DNA of 64,000 nt from Euryodendron excelsum. Taxonomy: Eukaryota; Streptophyta; Magnoliopsida; Ericales; Pentaphylacaceae. The position numbers and the translations under genes are program-made. The notes beneath the pieces are model-generated. The model was not told the DNA's origin, ran no database searches, and saw only the letters and a program-made list of their open reading frames with translations. Shown here piece after piece: positions 36,221-47,505 of the stretch. The stretch lies in assembly GCA_033060915.1 (NCBI GenBank), contig CM065378.1, positions 16,961,501 to 17,025,500 of the forward strand, written 5' to 3'. Positions within the stretch are counted from its first letter, which is position 1. Each line of letters starts with the position of its first letter.

Positions 36221-36580
36221 GGATAACGTTATACAAATAAAAAAATTCATCTAAAATTGAATGACATAATTGGATAAAAATTATTGACTTTAAAATAAAA
36301 TATCTATCATGGTCTCCCAAAGGGAGGTCAGGGTTCCACCCTTGCCAAGTGCAAAAGTTCTTTTAAAACTTTTAGCTTAATAATTACTTAGTTTGTATGG
36401 AATGAAAGGACCACACAAACTCCAGAATTAGTCAAAATGCGCGTATGCTGACACGGACACCCGGTTAGCCCAAAAAAAAAAACACTTATCATAATGATGA
36501 CTCTTAATTATAATAATACCACTATCACATCATTCTTGTGAAACTTTCTGTACATATTTTCTAAAAGAATAACATTTTCC
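36221..36580 (+). mobile_element. MITE, GGATAATGYTATAC family (copy 2), split by a SINE
   Basis: The left end GGATAACGTTATACAAAT and the right end AAGAATAACATTTTCC belong to the same family as 32853-33034. The interior is interrupted by a SINE at 36311-36486. Removing the inserted part gives about the size of copy 1. Confidence 0.6.
36311..36486 (+). mobile_element. SINE nested in a MITE, with TATCAT target duplication
   Basis: The body starts GGTCTCCCAAAGGGAGGTCAG with a B-box-like GGTTCCACCC, continues to CGGACACCCGG and ends in A11. Flanking TATCAT occurs at 36305-36310 and 36487-36492. The A-box part is missing, so the copy is 5'-truncated. It resembles the Au SINE type as I remember it. 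Confidence 0.65.
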
Positions 36581-37688
36581 TTTTAACATTTTTCCCCTTG
36601 TGGTTACCATGTCAAAATTATTGAGTGAATAAATTCAACATACAAAATTTTAAAATTTATTAATTGCAGCATAATTTGTATTTCCCTAATTTGAATATCC
36701 CAAAATTATCTCTAAAATGATGGTGTGCAAATAATATACAAATATTGTATGGAACAAAGTCTGTAGCTGTTGGATAGCCAAATAATTGTAATGGCATTCT
36801 CCCTTTGAGTGATCTGTTTATTGCCCCTGTAAATATTTTAGTATGATGCACCAATGACACACCTCAACTAAAATTGCGGCCAATTTGTAGTCAGCTTTAA
36901 TGGCAGATGACATGATCTTAACAGTTTTGTATCCTTCGTAGCTAGAGATTCCTCTAAAGTCTAAACTGAGTAGAAAGCTACAGAAGTAGAGAATTTCACT
37001 GAATCTTCACTTTCAGTTTTGATTTCTGCGTTTGATTATTTGTAAGCCACTTTTGGTCTCCGAAAAAAAACAAGAAAAAAGAAAAAGAGAGAGTAAGGAG
37101 CTGGAAAATGCACCAGTGGTGTTTGTGTAGAAAGGCCTACGGAAAAAGAGGCGTCGATTGTGTTCACAGTCTACTCATTTTAGGCTCCACCTTCACAGAA
37201 TTTGAAAACAAACCAAATCCTTGAATGGGGATGCCCTCTTCATTAAAGCTTATTCTCCAATTAAGCCCGGTGATCAATCTAAAGCCTGTACTCTTCGACA
37301 CAAATAATCCACGCAACTTACCACATTTTATTATGCAACCTTTAAATCTTTTCAAGTTTAAACCTGATCACTCAACTACTCTTAGAATATGATTATATGC
37401 AGTCCTTACATTGCAATGAAACCCAACCTACAACCATGAACTTCTGAACTTGTAATGGTTGTGCAACAAATATACGTACCAATCTGCTTATAAAATAGTG
37501 TTTTTTTTTTTCCCAACTCAGCTTTAATTGGGTAAAATAGAACCACATAAAGAAGAACAACTGAACAGAAATCACTACATAATAGATAGATCAAAAGAAA
37601 AGCAAACATTTCATCATTAACTCAAACTAGTTATTTGAGATATGGAAATCCGACCAGAAGAAGATGAACACGTAGTTCATTGGCCGGA
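36581..37688. other. 3' flank of the glutaredoxin-like gene
   Basis: This is AT-rich DNA on the 3' side of the minus-strand glutaredoxin-like gene, and part of it is probably its 3' UTR. No other gene is seen. Confidence 0.45.
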
Positions 37689-38716
37689 TCAGCTACAGAT
37701 AGGGCAGAGCACCAACCCATTTTCATTACAATCAGGGCATCTCACCACCACAGTCCTCCCCTGCTTTTGGGTCATCTCTTTCTTAACTACCACAACTATC
37801 TTACAACTCCCATTACAGCTAAAACAAGGCAAGAACCTCACACCCCCACAACCCTCACAAACGAACCCAACCCTCAATTTGGGTAACCCTTCAAGCAATT
37901 CCCCCAAGCACCCATCTTCCACAATCCTCATAACCTCTTCAGCTCCACCCACATACCTCCCTGTCACGAACACCCTTGGTGGTACTAGTTGGTTGCTCTC
38001 TTTGCCGTTCATTAGCTCTCTCAACTCCTCTCTGAACCCTCTGTCCATCGAAATGTCCCTTTCGCACACCGACACACCAAGTCCTTCGATCGCCGCCCTC
38101 ACGGCATTGCACGCCTCGAAAGTCTTCCGCACACCCCTCAGTGTCGTCGTATAGATCACCACTCTGTTTTCCCCGTTTGGCGGGCACAGCTTTTCAAATT
38201 CGTCTAGCGAGTACTTCAAGGCAGAGGATGGTCGCAGGACGTCAGCGTTTATTGGCCTGAAAACGCTTGATTTACCGACATTATGGACCGGCAAGTTAGG
38301 GTTTGAGTTCTCCTTGATATTCTTTTTGTTGCTGTTGTTGTCGTCTTTGACGGCTATGGATTTGGAGGTTGGTGTTGGGGATGGCTGAGGGAGGGGAGAG
38401 AAGCGGAAGCTCTCGGTGATGGAGTCGAGTCCAGCCATGAGCTCCCAAGAATTGATGACTTCGGGGTGTTCGAAGCGGAGGGACCTGGGTTCGGAGAGTG
38501 GGCTTGGGAAGAGTGAGCCGAGGGTAAAGCGAGGAGGAGGCGTGGGCGGGAGGGGGTGGTTGCGGGGTGGTGGTGGTGGTCGGTGGAGGGAGGGTCGAGG
38601 GATAGGAGGCCATAGGTGGTGGAGGTGAGAGAGACAATGTGGTGACCCAGGGATGAGCTGCCGATTTGGCTGAAATCGTCGTCGTGATTGAGCAGAGTCG
38701 ATGAAACACAGCCCAT
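37689..38716 (-). CDS. Glutaredoxin-domain Cys-rich protein, with an apparent frameshift
   Basis: The expected start is the ATG at 38714-38716 (-), giving MGCVSSTLLNHDDDFSQIG, the myristoylation-type N terminus of plant glutaredoxin-like proteins of the At3g57070/At3g28850 kind. That frame reaches SLDPPST, but the family's next blocks (FTLGSLFPSPLSEP, NSWELMAGLD) and all the rest are in another frame. The shift lies within 38533-38582, in a GGT/G-rich stretch. One base missing, or two extra, would join them into about 342 aa. The glutaredoxin fold runs from RVVIYTTTLRGVRKTFEAC to VPPRVFVTGRYVGGAEEV. It lacks the CPYC active site, so redox catalysis is doubtful. A four-CXXC tail (CEGCGGV, CFSCNG, CPDCNENG, CPIC) probably binds zinc. 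It is single-exon. It may be a pseudogene or a sequence error. Confidence 0.82.
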
Positions 38717-40380
38717 ATTTTTTGAAAATTTGAAATGAAGAGAGCGACAAAAACAGAGACAAAAGAGTTTTGTGTTGGTAATCAGCAGTAATACTAATGG
38801 AGACAAAAGGCTTTGGATACTGGAGATGACTTTTCAACGGATTGGGAATTCAGATGTAAAGTCGTAGTTCAATTAAATATAATTGAAGTAGAGTTGGAAG
38901 TGGTAACAGAGCAGCGTACATTCAATTTTCAAATCTATAAAGAGTCCACCCTGGGGTTTTAGCGCTCAAAATTTTAATTCAATTTTTGAATGGATAGCAT
39001 GCACGATACTGTCAATATGGATATAAAAAACAAAAAATGTTAAATGCGTAAACTGCACTTAATGCCACTGAGGTTTCGGATATATGCAGATAGACCCCGT
39101 TGTTTAAAAAAACATGCAAGGGACAGCCTAGCAAAAGCCTTGTTTTGTACTAGTAATATTCCTGTTCTTCTGGTGATTACCTGCTAATGTTTATTATGTC
39201 AGGTGTTTATAGATATTTTATTGTTCCTCAAAGCTATATTTGTTTTTCAATAGTGAACAATAACAAAATTGAAGGTATTTATCTCATTATAGACCTGACC
39301 TATTATTAGTACTACCATAAATAGTAGGGTTGCCCATGAGTTTGGTTGTTTTAGTCTATGTTAAATTCAAAATCAAACCTATTTTAGCCAATTTCATGGG
39401 TTAGATTAAACTGTATAAGGGTTGGGCAAATCCACCTTTGTTGTATAAAATTTTATTTATTCATGTAGAAATTTTAAAAATAAAGTCTAAATTTTGCATA
39501 CCCAATTTCTCAAAAGTTTTAAAAACAACATATAAAACAATATCAAATTGGGTCGAGTCTGGCAAAGACTAATTTAAGATTCTGATCGAATTGATAGGGT
39601 TGGTCATTTTAGGACCCACAATCAAATAAACTTTTGGCATAAACCAAACAAAGATACTGAGACTGAGATTTTTGGTTATTCTGTGTACCCTTAATGAAAT
39701 AACAGTTTATAAACCACAGACCGGAGAGAGGGGTGGCACCTCACCCTTCTACCCTTTGGTTGCAAACATTCATCTCCAACGGTGGGTTCATTGGAATTTA
39801 AGAAGGTCAATTGGGCCAAGCCGAAGCTCAACTCATCTTGTAAAAAGAAAGCTGAAGCCCAAGCTTAGCTAGGTTTCAGCTCATACCCTCCTGTCTAAGC
39901 TCAGCCCATTTAATTGAACAAACTTTTAGCGGAAGCGTGGCTAGTCTGAGCTAAACGTTTAGCATTTTTTTTTTCCCCTCAAAATGGTTAGTATCACAAT
40001 AATTTGCGTATGGCATGATTGTCCAAAAAAAAAAAAAAAAAGGAAAGGAAAGAATTTTATTTTAACGTGTTTATGACCTCAACCTAAGGCCTTGAATAAA
40101 CTCTCAATGCTTAACAAAACTCATAAGTAAAAACTACTCCAGCTTTTGATTTGAGTAATAACAATCATACAAGTAAGTGGGCTCAGCTCCACGTTGAGAA
40201 ATGTGAAACTAAGCTCAGCCCATACTAAGCCCAGATCCAAATTTTTAACCAGACCCAACTCATCCGAAACTCATAATAACCTTGGCCCAAAAACATTGGA
40301 GTGCCACAAGCCAGCTTGGGCTTTGTTAGCCCAACTAGTGATTCTAATTTGGGTAAACTCATAGTGACCTTAGACCAAAG
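38717..40380. other. Upstream of the glutaredoxin-like gene and intergenic DNA
   Basis: The promoter of the minus-strand glutaredoxin-like gene must lie in the first part, but no clear core element was identified. Poly(A) runs occur near 40025-40042. No gene is seen. Confidence 0.4.
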
Positions 40381-40557
40381 AAAAATATTATTCTTTCAAA
40401 ATTTTTATACATAATTTTATACCAGAATGATATAGCGATGACAGTTTTGTAATAAACAAGCATTTTGGTGGGTTATGTTAAAGTGATAGGCCAACAATTT
40501 AACCACATCATTTTGATGATAAATTCTATATAAATTTTCTGTTGTATAGCATTACCC
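40381..40557 (-). mobile_element. MITE, GGATAATGYTATAC family (copy 3)
   Basis: Read on -, it begins GGTAATGCTATACAACAG and continues AAAATTTATATAGAATTTATC then ATGATGTGGTTAAAT, matching copy 1 closely. The far end is less clear. Confidence 0.6.
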
Positions 40558-41526
40558 TAGCTCAAATATAAGTATGAAGTCTGAAATCAATTACTTTCTT
40601 GCAATTACATTAACAAAATCATGCAAACACTGTGATGTGATAATTATTTATTAGAATAGGTTTCGTTTGAAACTTGGAATTGGCAGGAGACAAGGAAAGG
40701 GAAAGAAAACGAACGAAAACTATTTTCCACACCGTTTCCTTTCATAATTAAAGAAAATTAGATACACTAATTTTTACAAAATAATGAGGGTTAATTATAT
40801 TTTGATCCCTCAGCTATGACTCAGTATCTATTTACCTCCTTAAACAAAAAAATGTTATAATATAACCTCCTTAGCTATCAAATTATATTAATAAATCCCT
40901 TCCATTAGCTTGCCGTTAGAAGAACAAAAGAATTTGTTGTATAAAACAGCCCTCACATCTGCTATACATGCTATATATATATATACATGCACTGGATACC
41001 AGTGTTATATACACATCATATTATCACTCTCTCTTTTTATCTGATTCTCTCTCTGAACTCTTAATATCTTATTCACATGTCCAAGCACTCTGATCAAATT
41101 CCATGAACCATTCCAGATTGCACATTCATGAAGAGCTTCACCTCTCTATCTCCACAAACTTTAGAAAACAAATATCCAAAAATCACGATTGCAAGAGAAG
41201 CGAAACCAACCCATGCCCATCGAATACCAAAAATGATAATGATTCCCATTACCGCTCACAGCCATGGGAGAACAAAAGAGAAAAATGAAATTTTGACCAC
41301 AATTATGGTGTCATTCAAAACTTACTCCATTATATATATTGCAAGTGCCTATGCCTTTCACAGAGATCGGGTTTATAGCCATCTCACGTATTTTTTCACT
41401 CACTCCATATGTGTGTGTAATTCTTGATTATTAATCTCGCAATGGTTTTGAATGTTACACGATTTAATTATTAAATCGATCAGTTAAGTCTGAAGTGTTT
41501 GATAAAATGACTCACAAAGATGCTGA
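40558..41526. other. Intergenic DNA before the copia element
   Basis: AT-rich with (AT)n near 40974-40984. A stretch at about 40665-40750 (TTTGAAACTTGGAATTGG followed by GGAAAGGGAAAGAAAAC) may be a half copy of the AGCYTRTTTGGAACTTG MITE family. No gene is seen. Confidence 0.4.
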
Positions 41527-41775
41527 TGTTATAAACTAAATGAATTTAAAGCAAACAAAATATTCAAACACAGTATATAAGAAAATTAGTTCTTTTGGAA
41601 CTGTCAAGTAATAATTAAATAGTTCTGCTGGAACTATGGAAATAAATTTTCTTGATCACCCAAGCATGTATTGCTTTCATAAAACAAAAGATACAGACAA
41701 CAGAAATTTAAATAGTTTACCTATACTCTTTGCCTTTTCCTTCCTTCTCTTTTCCTCTTCTTTTTTTCTCTTCTT

Positions 41776-41850
<75 letters not shown>

Positions 41851-42029
41851 GTCTCTCTCTCGCTTTTCTTTCTTTCTCTCTTCTGTCTCTTTCTTCTTTC
41901 TTTCTCTCTTTTTTCTTTCTCTCTTATCTTCTTCTTTCTTTCTCTCTTTCGTTTATATAGGTAAATATAGTGGTAGGTTAATCACATGGTTAGTGAATGT
42001 CATCCACCAGTCAACACTATTTTATAACA
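41527..42029 (-). repeat. 3' LTR of the copia element
   Basis: It is 503 bp. It contains an unusually long (CT)n tract (41779-41847) plus degenerate CT-rich sequence to about 41950. A TATATAAAC core is present on - near 41952-41960. Confidence 0.87.
41779..41847 (+). repeat. (TC)n microsatellite in the copia LTR
   Basis: About 34 uninterrupted TC units. The matching place in the other LTR (about 47331-47358) has about 14. Confidence 0.95.
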
Positions 42030-42221
42030 CTCCTCCTTGGATGACTGCCACAAGAAACCTCATAAAAATTATAGCGAAAGAAAAATGGGTGTGCTAAAAC
42101 TGCCTCGTTAAAACCTTGCCAAGAAAACCCCTATGGGAAAAAAACTGTTGGCGAAGGAAAAATAGTACAGTTTGCGACTCCCCCTCATTCATACATCTGG
42201 TATGAAGTTGAAGTTGTAGCT

Positions 42222-42980
42222 TCACTTGTTCAGAGCTTTAAGACGACGCATGCCAATGTTGTGTATCAATTTCTCAAATGTTACAGTTGGGAGTACTTTA
42301 GTAAATAAGTTTGTCAGGTTGTCACTTGAACGTATCTGCTGGATATCAATATCACTGTTTTTCTGGAGTTCATGTGCATAAAAGAATTTTGGCAATATAT
42401 ATTTGGTTCTGTCACCTTTGATGTAGCCTCCTTTGATTTGTGCAATACATGCTGCATTATCTTCATATAATATCATTGAGGTATCTTTGATCGAGAATAG
42501 TCCGCAACTATTTTGAATATGTTGGATCATAGATTTTAACCAAATGCATTCTCGACTTACTTCATGAATTGCGATGATCTTAAAATGATTTGAAGAAATT
42601 GCCGTTAATGTTTGCTTCACTGATCGCCAAGATATAACAGTGTTACCATAAGCAAACACATACCCAGTTTGAGATCAAGCTTTATGTGGAGTAGAAAGGT
42701 AGCCAATGTCTGCATAGCTAATTACTTCAAGTTGTGACTCTTTTGAATAGAATAAACCCATATCAGTTGTCTCTCGTAGGTAACACAGTATATGCCTAAT
42801 TCCTTTCCAATGTTGCTGAGTTGGTACAGAACTATATCTTGCCAATACGTTGATAGAGAATGTGATATCAAGTCTTGCACAATTTGCAGGAAATATAAGA
42901 GCACCAATTGTACTAAGATATGGTATTTTAGGGCAAAAAAAAAAATTCGTCACCATCTTCTCGAGAACGGAAATCAGCAA
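42222..42980 (-). pseudogene. copia reverse transcriptase/RNase H remnant
   Basis: On - the 42675-42980 piece is the end of copia RT (PANCARLDITFSINVLARYSS, HWKGIRHILCYLRETTDMGLFYS). The 42222-42659 piece is RNase H (WRSVKQTLTAISSNHFK, LYEDNAACIAQIKGGYIKGDRTK, QQIRSSDNLTNLFTKVLP, NIGMRRLKAL). A TGA separates them where a CGA arginine codon is usual, consistent with methyl-CpG decay. An upstream stretch with a run of A/T near 42935 disturbs the frame. No YVDD catalytic motif remains readable. Confidence 0.88.
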
Positions 42981-43649
42981 TCTTGCTATACATCAATTGA
43001 TCAGACATCCATTGGAGAATTTTATAGATGAGTTTGTTCAATATAATATTTTTCTGTATATGTCAACTGATGAATAAAATTCTCTCTGACAATGCTTCAT
43101 TTGTAAGACAAGACAATAATTTGTTCTCCTAAAGTATTTAAGTTCAAAGTTATTCTTTAAATAACTAGTAACTTTTGTAATCTCTTTTAGAGACCAATAA
43201 TATTCAAAATTGCAATAATAAGAAATCCAAATTTCAAAAACAATGTATGGATAATTATATTATGCATATATCTTTCAATTGATATTTACTGAGATAATTG
43301 TACCATCTGCGTCCAGATTGGTATAACTCATACCTATATGTTTTAAGCTTGATAGAATATAACCTTCGAGGTTTCTGTTTTAAATTCTTCAAGAATTTTC
43401 ATATGTATATCATTGCCTAATCCACCATAGGAATAGGCTGTTATACATTCATTACATGCATATCCAGGCCTTCTGAGACTAACCAATTGGTCAATAATAT
43501 GAATGTAATTGTATCTTTATAGGATAGAATTTCTCATTATAGTCAATACCAAGTCTCTACGAGAAACTTTTGGTACGAGTCGTGCTTTATATCGCACTAT
43601 TTTATTTTCTCATTGCGCAAATACCCATTTGTATCAAACTAGTTGTACA

Positions 43650-43790
43650 TCTTCAAGTGAGTGGACTACTAATCCGAATACTTTACAACTTCTGGTGCTT
43701 GGACTACAGGTTCGACATCTGCTGGTGTTTGGACTACAAGTTCGACATTTTCATCTTCTAGTGTTTGAACTACAAGTTCAATACTTTACA
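43650..43790. repeat. Degenerate 30-36-bp tandem repeats in the copia interior
   Basis: Units containing CTGGTGYTTGGACTACARGTTCGACAT begin near 43692, 43722 and 43758, with a weaker unit near 43655. On - they would code a short repeating, acidic linker-like peptide, which suits the variable region between integrase and RT. Confidence 0.6.
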
Positions 43791-46079
43791 TTATGCTAAT
43801 GAGTTTAATTCTAACTCAGTAATTTCTTTTCATTTTGATCGATCATATTATCGACATTTGTTGACTATCTGTGGTTTAGTTTCTGCATTACATCTGGTAA
43901 TTGCAAGAGTCACTTTAAATAGAAATATGTTGGTAACAATAACGTTATTTCTATTCCATCGTTCTCCTGTATTCTCATTATTAAGTACCATTTCCTCTGC
44001 AAGAGATATCTTTGCAAGAGATTTCTCTTCTGAAAATTCTTCTACAGGAGTTTCTTCAGAGAGTTAGGATAATGGAGATTCCTCGTATAGAGGTTCATTT
44101 TTGTCTTCAAGGAATTGCTCTTTAGGAGCTCTTTTTTCAAGAAAGTGCTCATTTTGTTATGCTTACACCAACATTCTTCTCACGCTTTAAGCGCTTTGAA
44201 ATTATATGCTATTATATGAACATATGATTCTACAAGGATATCAACATATTGTCCCACAGAGACATTAATATGTGCTATACCATTAGCAGCTGGTATCAAT
44301 ATGATTTGATTATCGCCTTTGTGTCGGCAAATGCTTCAACCAATTGATTTGCAATCATATATAAGTACATAATTCCTTTGCAATCATCTTGGCCAAAGAT
44401 CAAGATGAAACAGTTTCACAACATTCTAATTAATTTCACAGCATTACGTTACGTCTTATCTCCCTCTAATGGTGGAAAAACTGACTCCATATAAGGACTA
44501 TCTACAAAATATGAAAGTTAACAGTAAATAAATATGCAACTATTGTATATAAAGTTATATTAGTCTCACAGAGTAAACAAATAATTGTTTGGCAAAAAGA
44601 ATCTTCGGATTTTTTAACGGATGTCCATGAAATTTGTATTGGACATATCATTGTTGATCTTGAATGACCAAGAAAATCAAGCCAAAATATAAAATTCTTT
44701 TGGGATCAAATCATTTTTGGTACATCACTTCAGATGTTGTCACTGCAGGTAATCCATAATACTTCTGTTGTATCATTTTAGGTGATTTCACAGTACAAAA
44801 ATCTTTTTGGGTAAAAAAATTTCTAGTTTATTACTGCAGATGATCCCTAATATAATATAACCTAGAAAAAAAACAATAAATTTCTCTATTATATGCTTCT
44901 AGCATGAAAAGAAAAGTCTAAAGAAAGATATTTTTCATTACCTTCATTACTATATTATTTTTCATCATATGCTCCTAGTATAACAGAAATAACGTAAAAA
45001 TATCTATAAGAGTTGAACAAATTTCTTGTACTTCTAGTAAAATAGAATGCATTATCAATATAGAGTTTTATTCCTCTTGACCACATTATGTTAGCTCTTA
45101 TAAAGTATAACTCTTTTAAAGCTTAGCTCGTCTGGAGCCTTCAATCAATTTGTAATGCTTGATATTATTTTAACATTAATTTTAGCTAATGTTAAGTTTA
45201 CGACATATCAAAGAATTGTGTGCGTTTTAATAATGTCTGCTGGACATATATCTTCCTCATTCATATTTGTAATAATTGACGCATTGGTATGATCCATGAT
45301 TTCAAATGCAAAATTGATATAATGTTTCATTGTCAAAATTATTCTATCATAGCAATCTATTGAATATTTAATCATTGTACTACAGGTACGTAACCAATAA
45401 AATATTTTCATACTTCTTAGAAGGTTTATTTAGCAAACATTTTTCTATTTTATTTTGCTCACATTATTCCACTTTTAGTGGCATTTACAATCTTCAAAGT
45501 ATCTCCATAATTTCAAAGATTATTACATTGTAATTATATCTGTGACAATATTCATGACCATCAAATAAAAGTACATTTATTTCATGGAATGATATAAAAT
45601 TGGCCACATGTATCAGCTAATTATAGCACTCGATTGAGTGAGCTACACTACGCTGGATCCATACCATTCACTTATCACTTCAGAGATTGATACATATGAT
45701 AAATTTATATTTTGTTTAGAAAGATGATATAACACTACTGAAAACATACGAAGAAAATGAGGAACAAAAGCAAAATAATGTGGAACTCTTAAATAGTATC
45801 GTAAATAGTAATGTAAATAATATGCATAAATAGTAATGTAACTATTTACTCTTATCTTCTATTATATTTACACGATGTGCCATTGGAATATAATTTTTGC
45901 ATTAACACTCTTGATATTGCTACTGCTGGAGCACGTTCGAGGTATAAAATAAAAATATATTTGTCTTTCATATCTTCATCAGGAAGATTTCTTCCACATC
46001 ATTTTCATTGTGAACGTATTTGAATAATAAAAATTGTATTCATTCTTTTATTTGGCAACACTGTATTACATCCTTGTTA

Positions 46080-46199
46080 TTACAACTTCCGGTGCACTAA
46101 ATCATTGTTTTGCAACTTCAGGTGCATTCAACTATAATTTTGCAACTCGAGGTGCATTTATTGATCATCTTGCAACTCTAGATGCATTAAATCATAATA
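46080..46199. repeat. Four tandem 30-bp repeats in the copia interior
   Basis: The unit TTGCAACTTCAGGTGCATTC recurs at exact 30-bp steps starting at 46080, 46110, 46140 and 46170. The step is a whole number of codons. Confidence 0.75.
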
Positions 46200-47011
46200 A
46201 ATTTTGTGAAAAATTACAGTCTTTTGGCACTTGCAGTTTCTAACAGTCAATGATGACATAATGATAAACCAAATTAGGCAGCGTTCATTGAAATAATAGC
46301 AGCAATATAAATTAAAGCAGTAGCAGGCAGCAAGCTGTCCTTATAAAATAACAATAATTAAATAAACTGCGTGCATGCCTTAATAAATATTCTATAGGAG
46401 TGCTTGATTTCTTTCATTGTATTTCGAAAATCATTACTTCTAGAATGATCTAAAGATAAAATATTTAAAGCAACACACATAATAAAATTTGACAATTATC
46501 AGTGAATAATCATGCAAAAACTTCTACCGAACATATTAATGTTAGGTGGGTATTATAATAAATAGCAACTGACAGAACGGTGAAAAGTATTACCGTACTA
46601 TTGATTACCTATTGTTTATTATATATTACTATGTAATTACTATTCATCACCCTTCATAAATAGTAAAATGAATGGTAGAATTTATCCAATTGATATAGAT
46701 ATATATAATATTACTATTTTTGTCTCTATTATAACTTTCAATCCAAATATCAAAATATAGTCAAGTTGCATGTCTATGGAAAGGTATCGAAATATGGATT
46801 CCAGATCTATAAATATTATAGGCAAAACATGCAAGATTTGATAGAAATAAAGTAACAAAATTTTGAAATAAATACTATTTATTGCAACAGTTAAATCACT
46901 GTTCATACTATTCATGCGAATTTAGTGAATAGTAAAGAAGCTAAAATGAAGATAAATTACACATAAAATGAAGGAAGAACACAAAGCACTTAAAACATCG
47001 TGCTGATAACG

Positions 47012-47321
47012 TGTTATAAACTAAATGAATTTGAAGTAAGCAAAATATTCAAACACAGTATATGAGAAAACTAGTTCTTCTGGAACTATTAAATAATAAT
47101 TAAATAGTTCTTCTGGAACTATAGGGATAGATCTTCTTGATCACCCAAGCATATATTGAATTAAATAATTCTTCTGGAGCTATGGGGATAGATCTTCTTG
47201 ATCACTTAAGCATGTATTGTTTTCATAAGATAAAAGATACAGACAACAGAAATTTAAATAGTTTACTTATACTCTTTGCCTTTTCCTTTCTTCTCTTTTT
47301 CTCTTCTTCTTTCTCTTCTTT

Positions 47322-47362
<41 letters not shown>

Positions 47363-47505
47363 CTCTTTCTTTTTTTTTTCTTTTTTTTTTCTTTCTCTCT
47401 TCTCTTTTTCTCTTTTTTTCTTTTCCGTTTGTATAGGTAAATATAGTGGTAGGTTAATTACATGATTGGTGAAAGCTATCCACCAGTCAACACTATTTTA
47501 TAACA
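47012..47505 (-). repeat. 5' LTR of the copia element
   Basis: It is 494 bp and aligned to 41527-42029. It differs by a shorter CT tract and by an internal direct duplication of about 62 bp (about 47105-47166 and 47167-47228), each copy containing TTCTTCTGGARCTATRGGGATAG. Confidence 0.87.

Larger units (their letters stand above)
41527..47505 (-). mobile_element. Ty1/copia LTR retrotransposon, degraded, with target duplication
   Basis: LTRs at 41527-42029 and 47012-47505 share TGTTATA/TATAACA ends. The flanking 5-mers are GCTGA (41522-41526) and ACTGA (47506-47510), a target duplication with one change. On - a purine tract AAGGAGGAG (42030-42038) adjoins the 3' LTR, which fits the coding strand. 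RT and RNase H of copia type lie next to it (42222-42980). The remaining 4 kb on - should hold gag and integrase but is too decayed for me to read. Total size is 5979 bp. Confidence 0.88.

Noticed and set aside
36301..36490. Possible tRNA gene
   Set aside because: B-box-like sequence is present but there is no cloverleaf, the A-box half is missing and the copy ends in poly(A), so it is a SINE.
37642..38154. 170-codon frame on + across the glutaredoxin-like gene
   Set aside because: Antisense shadow of a well-supported minus-strand gene with family motifs.
41779..41847. CRISPR-like or other array
   Set aside because: Simple dinucleotide repeat in a eukaryotic LTR, with no spacers.
41636..42097. 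Reading frame of 153 codons, Ser/Leu/Phe-rich
   Set aside because: It runs through the (TC)n tract of a copia LTR; composition alone keeps it open.
47012..47505. Independent solo LTR
   Set aside because: It pairs with 41527-42029 through shared ends, orientation, adjoining purine tract on the partner and matching flanking 5-mers.
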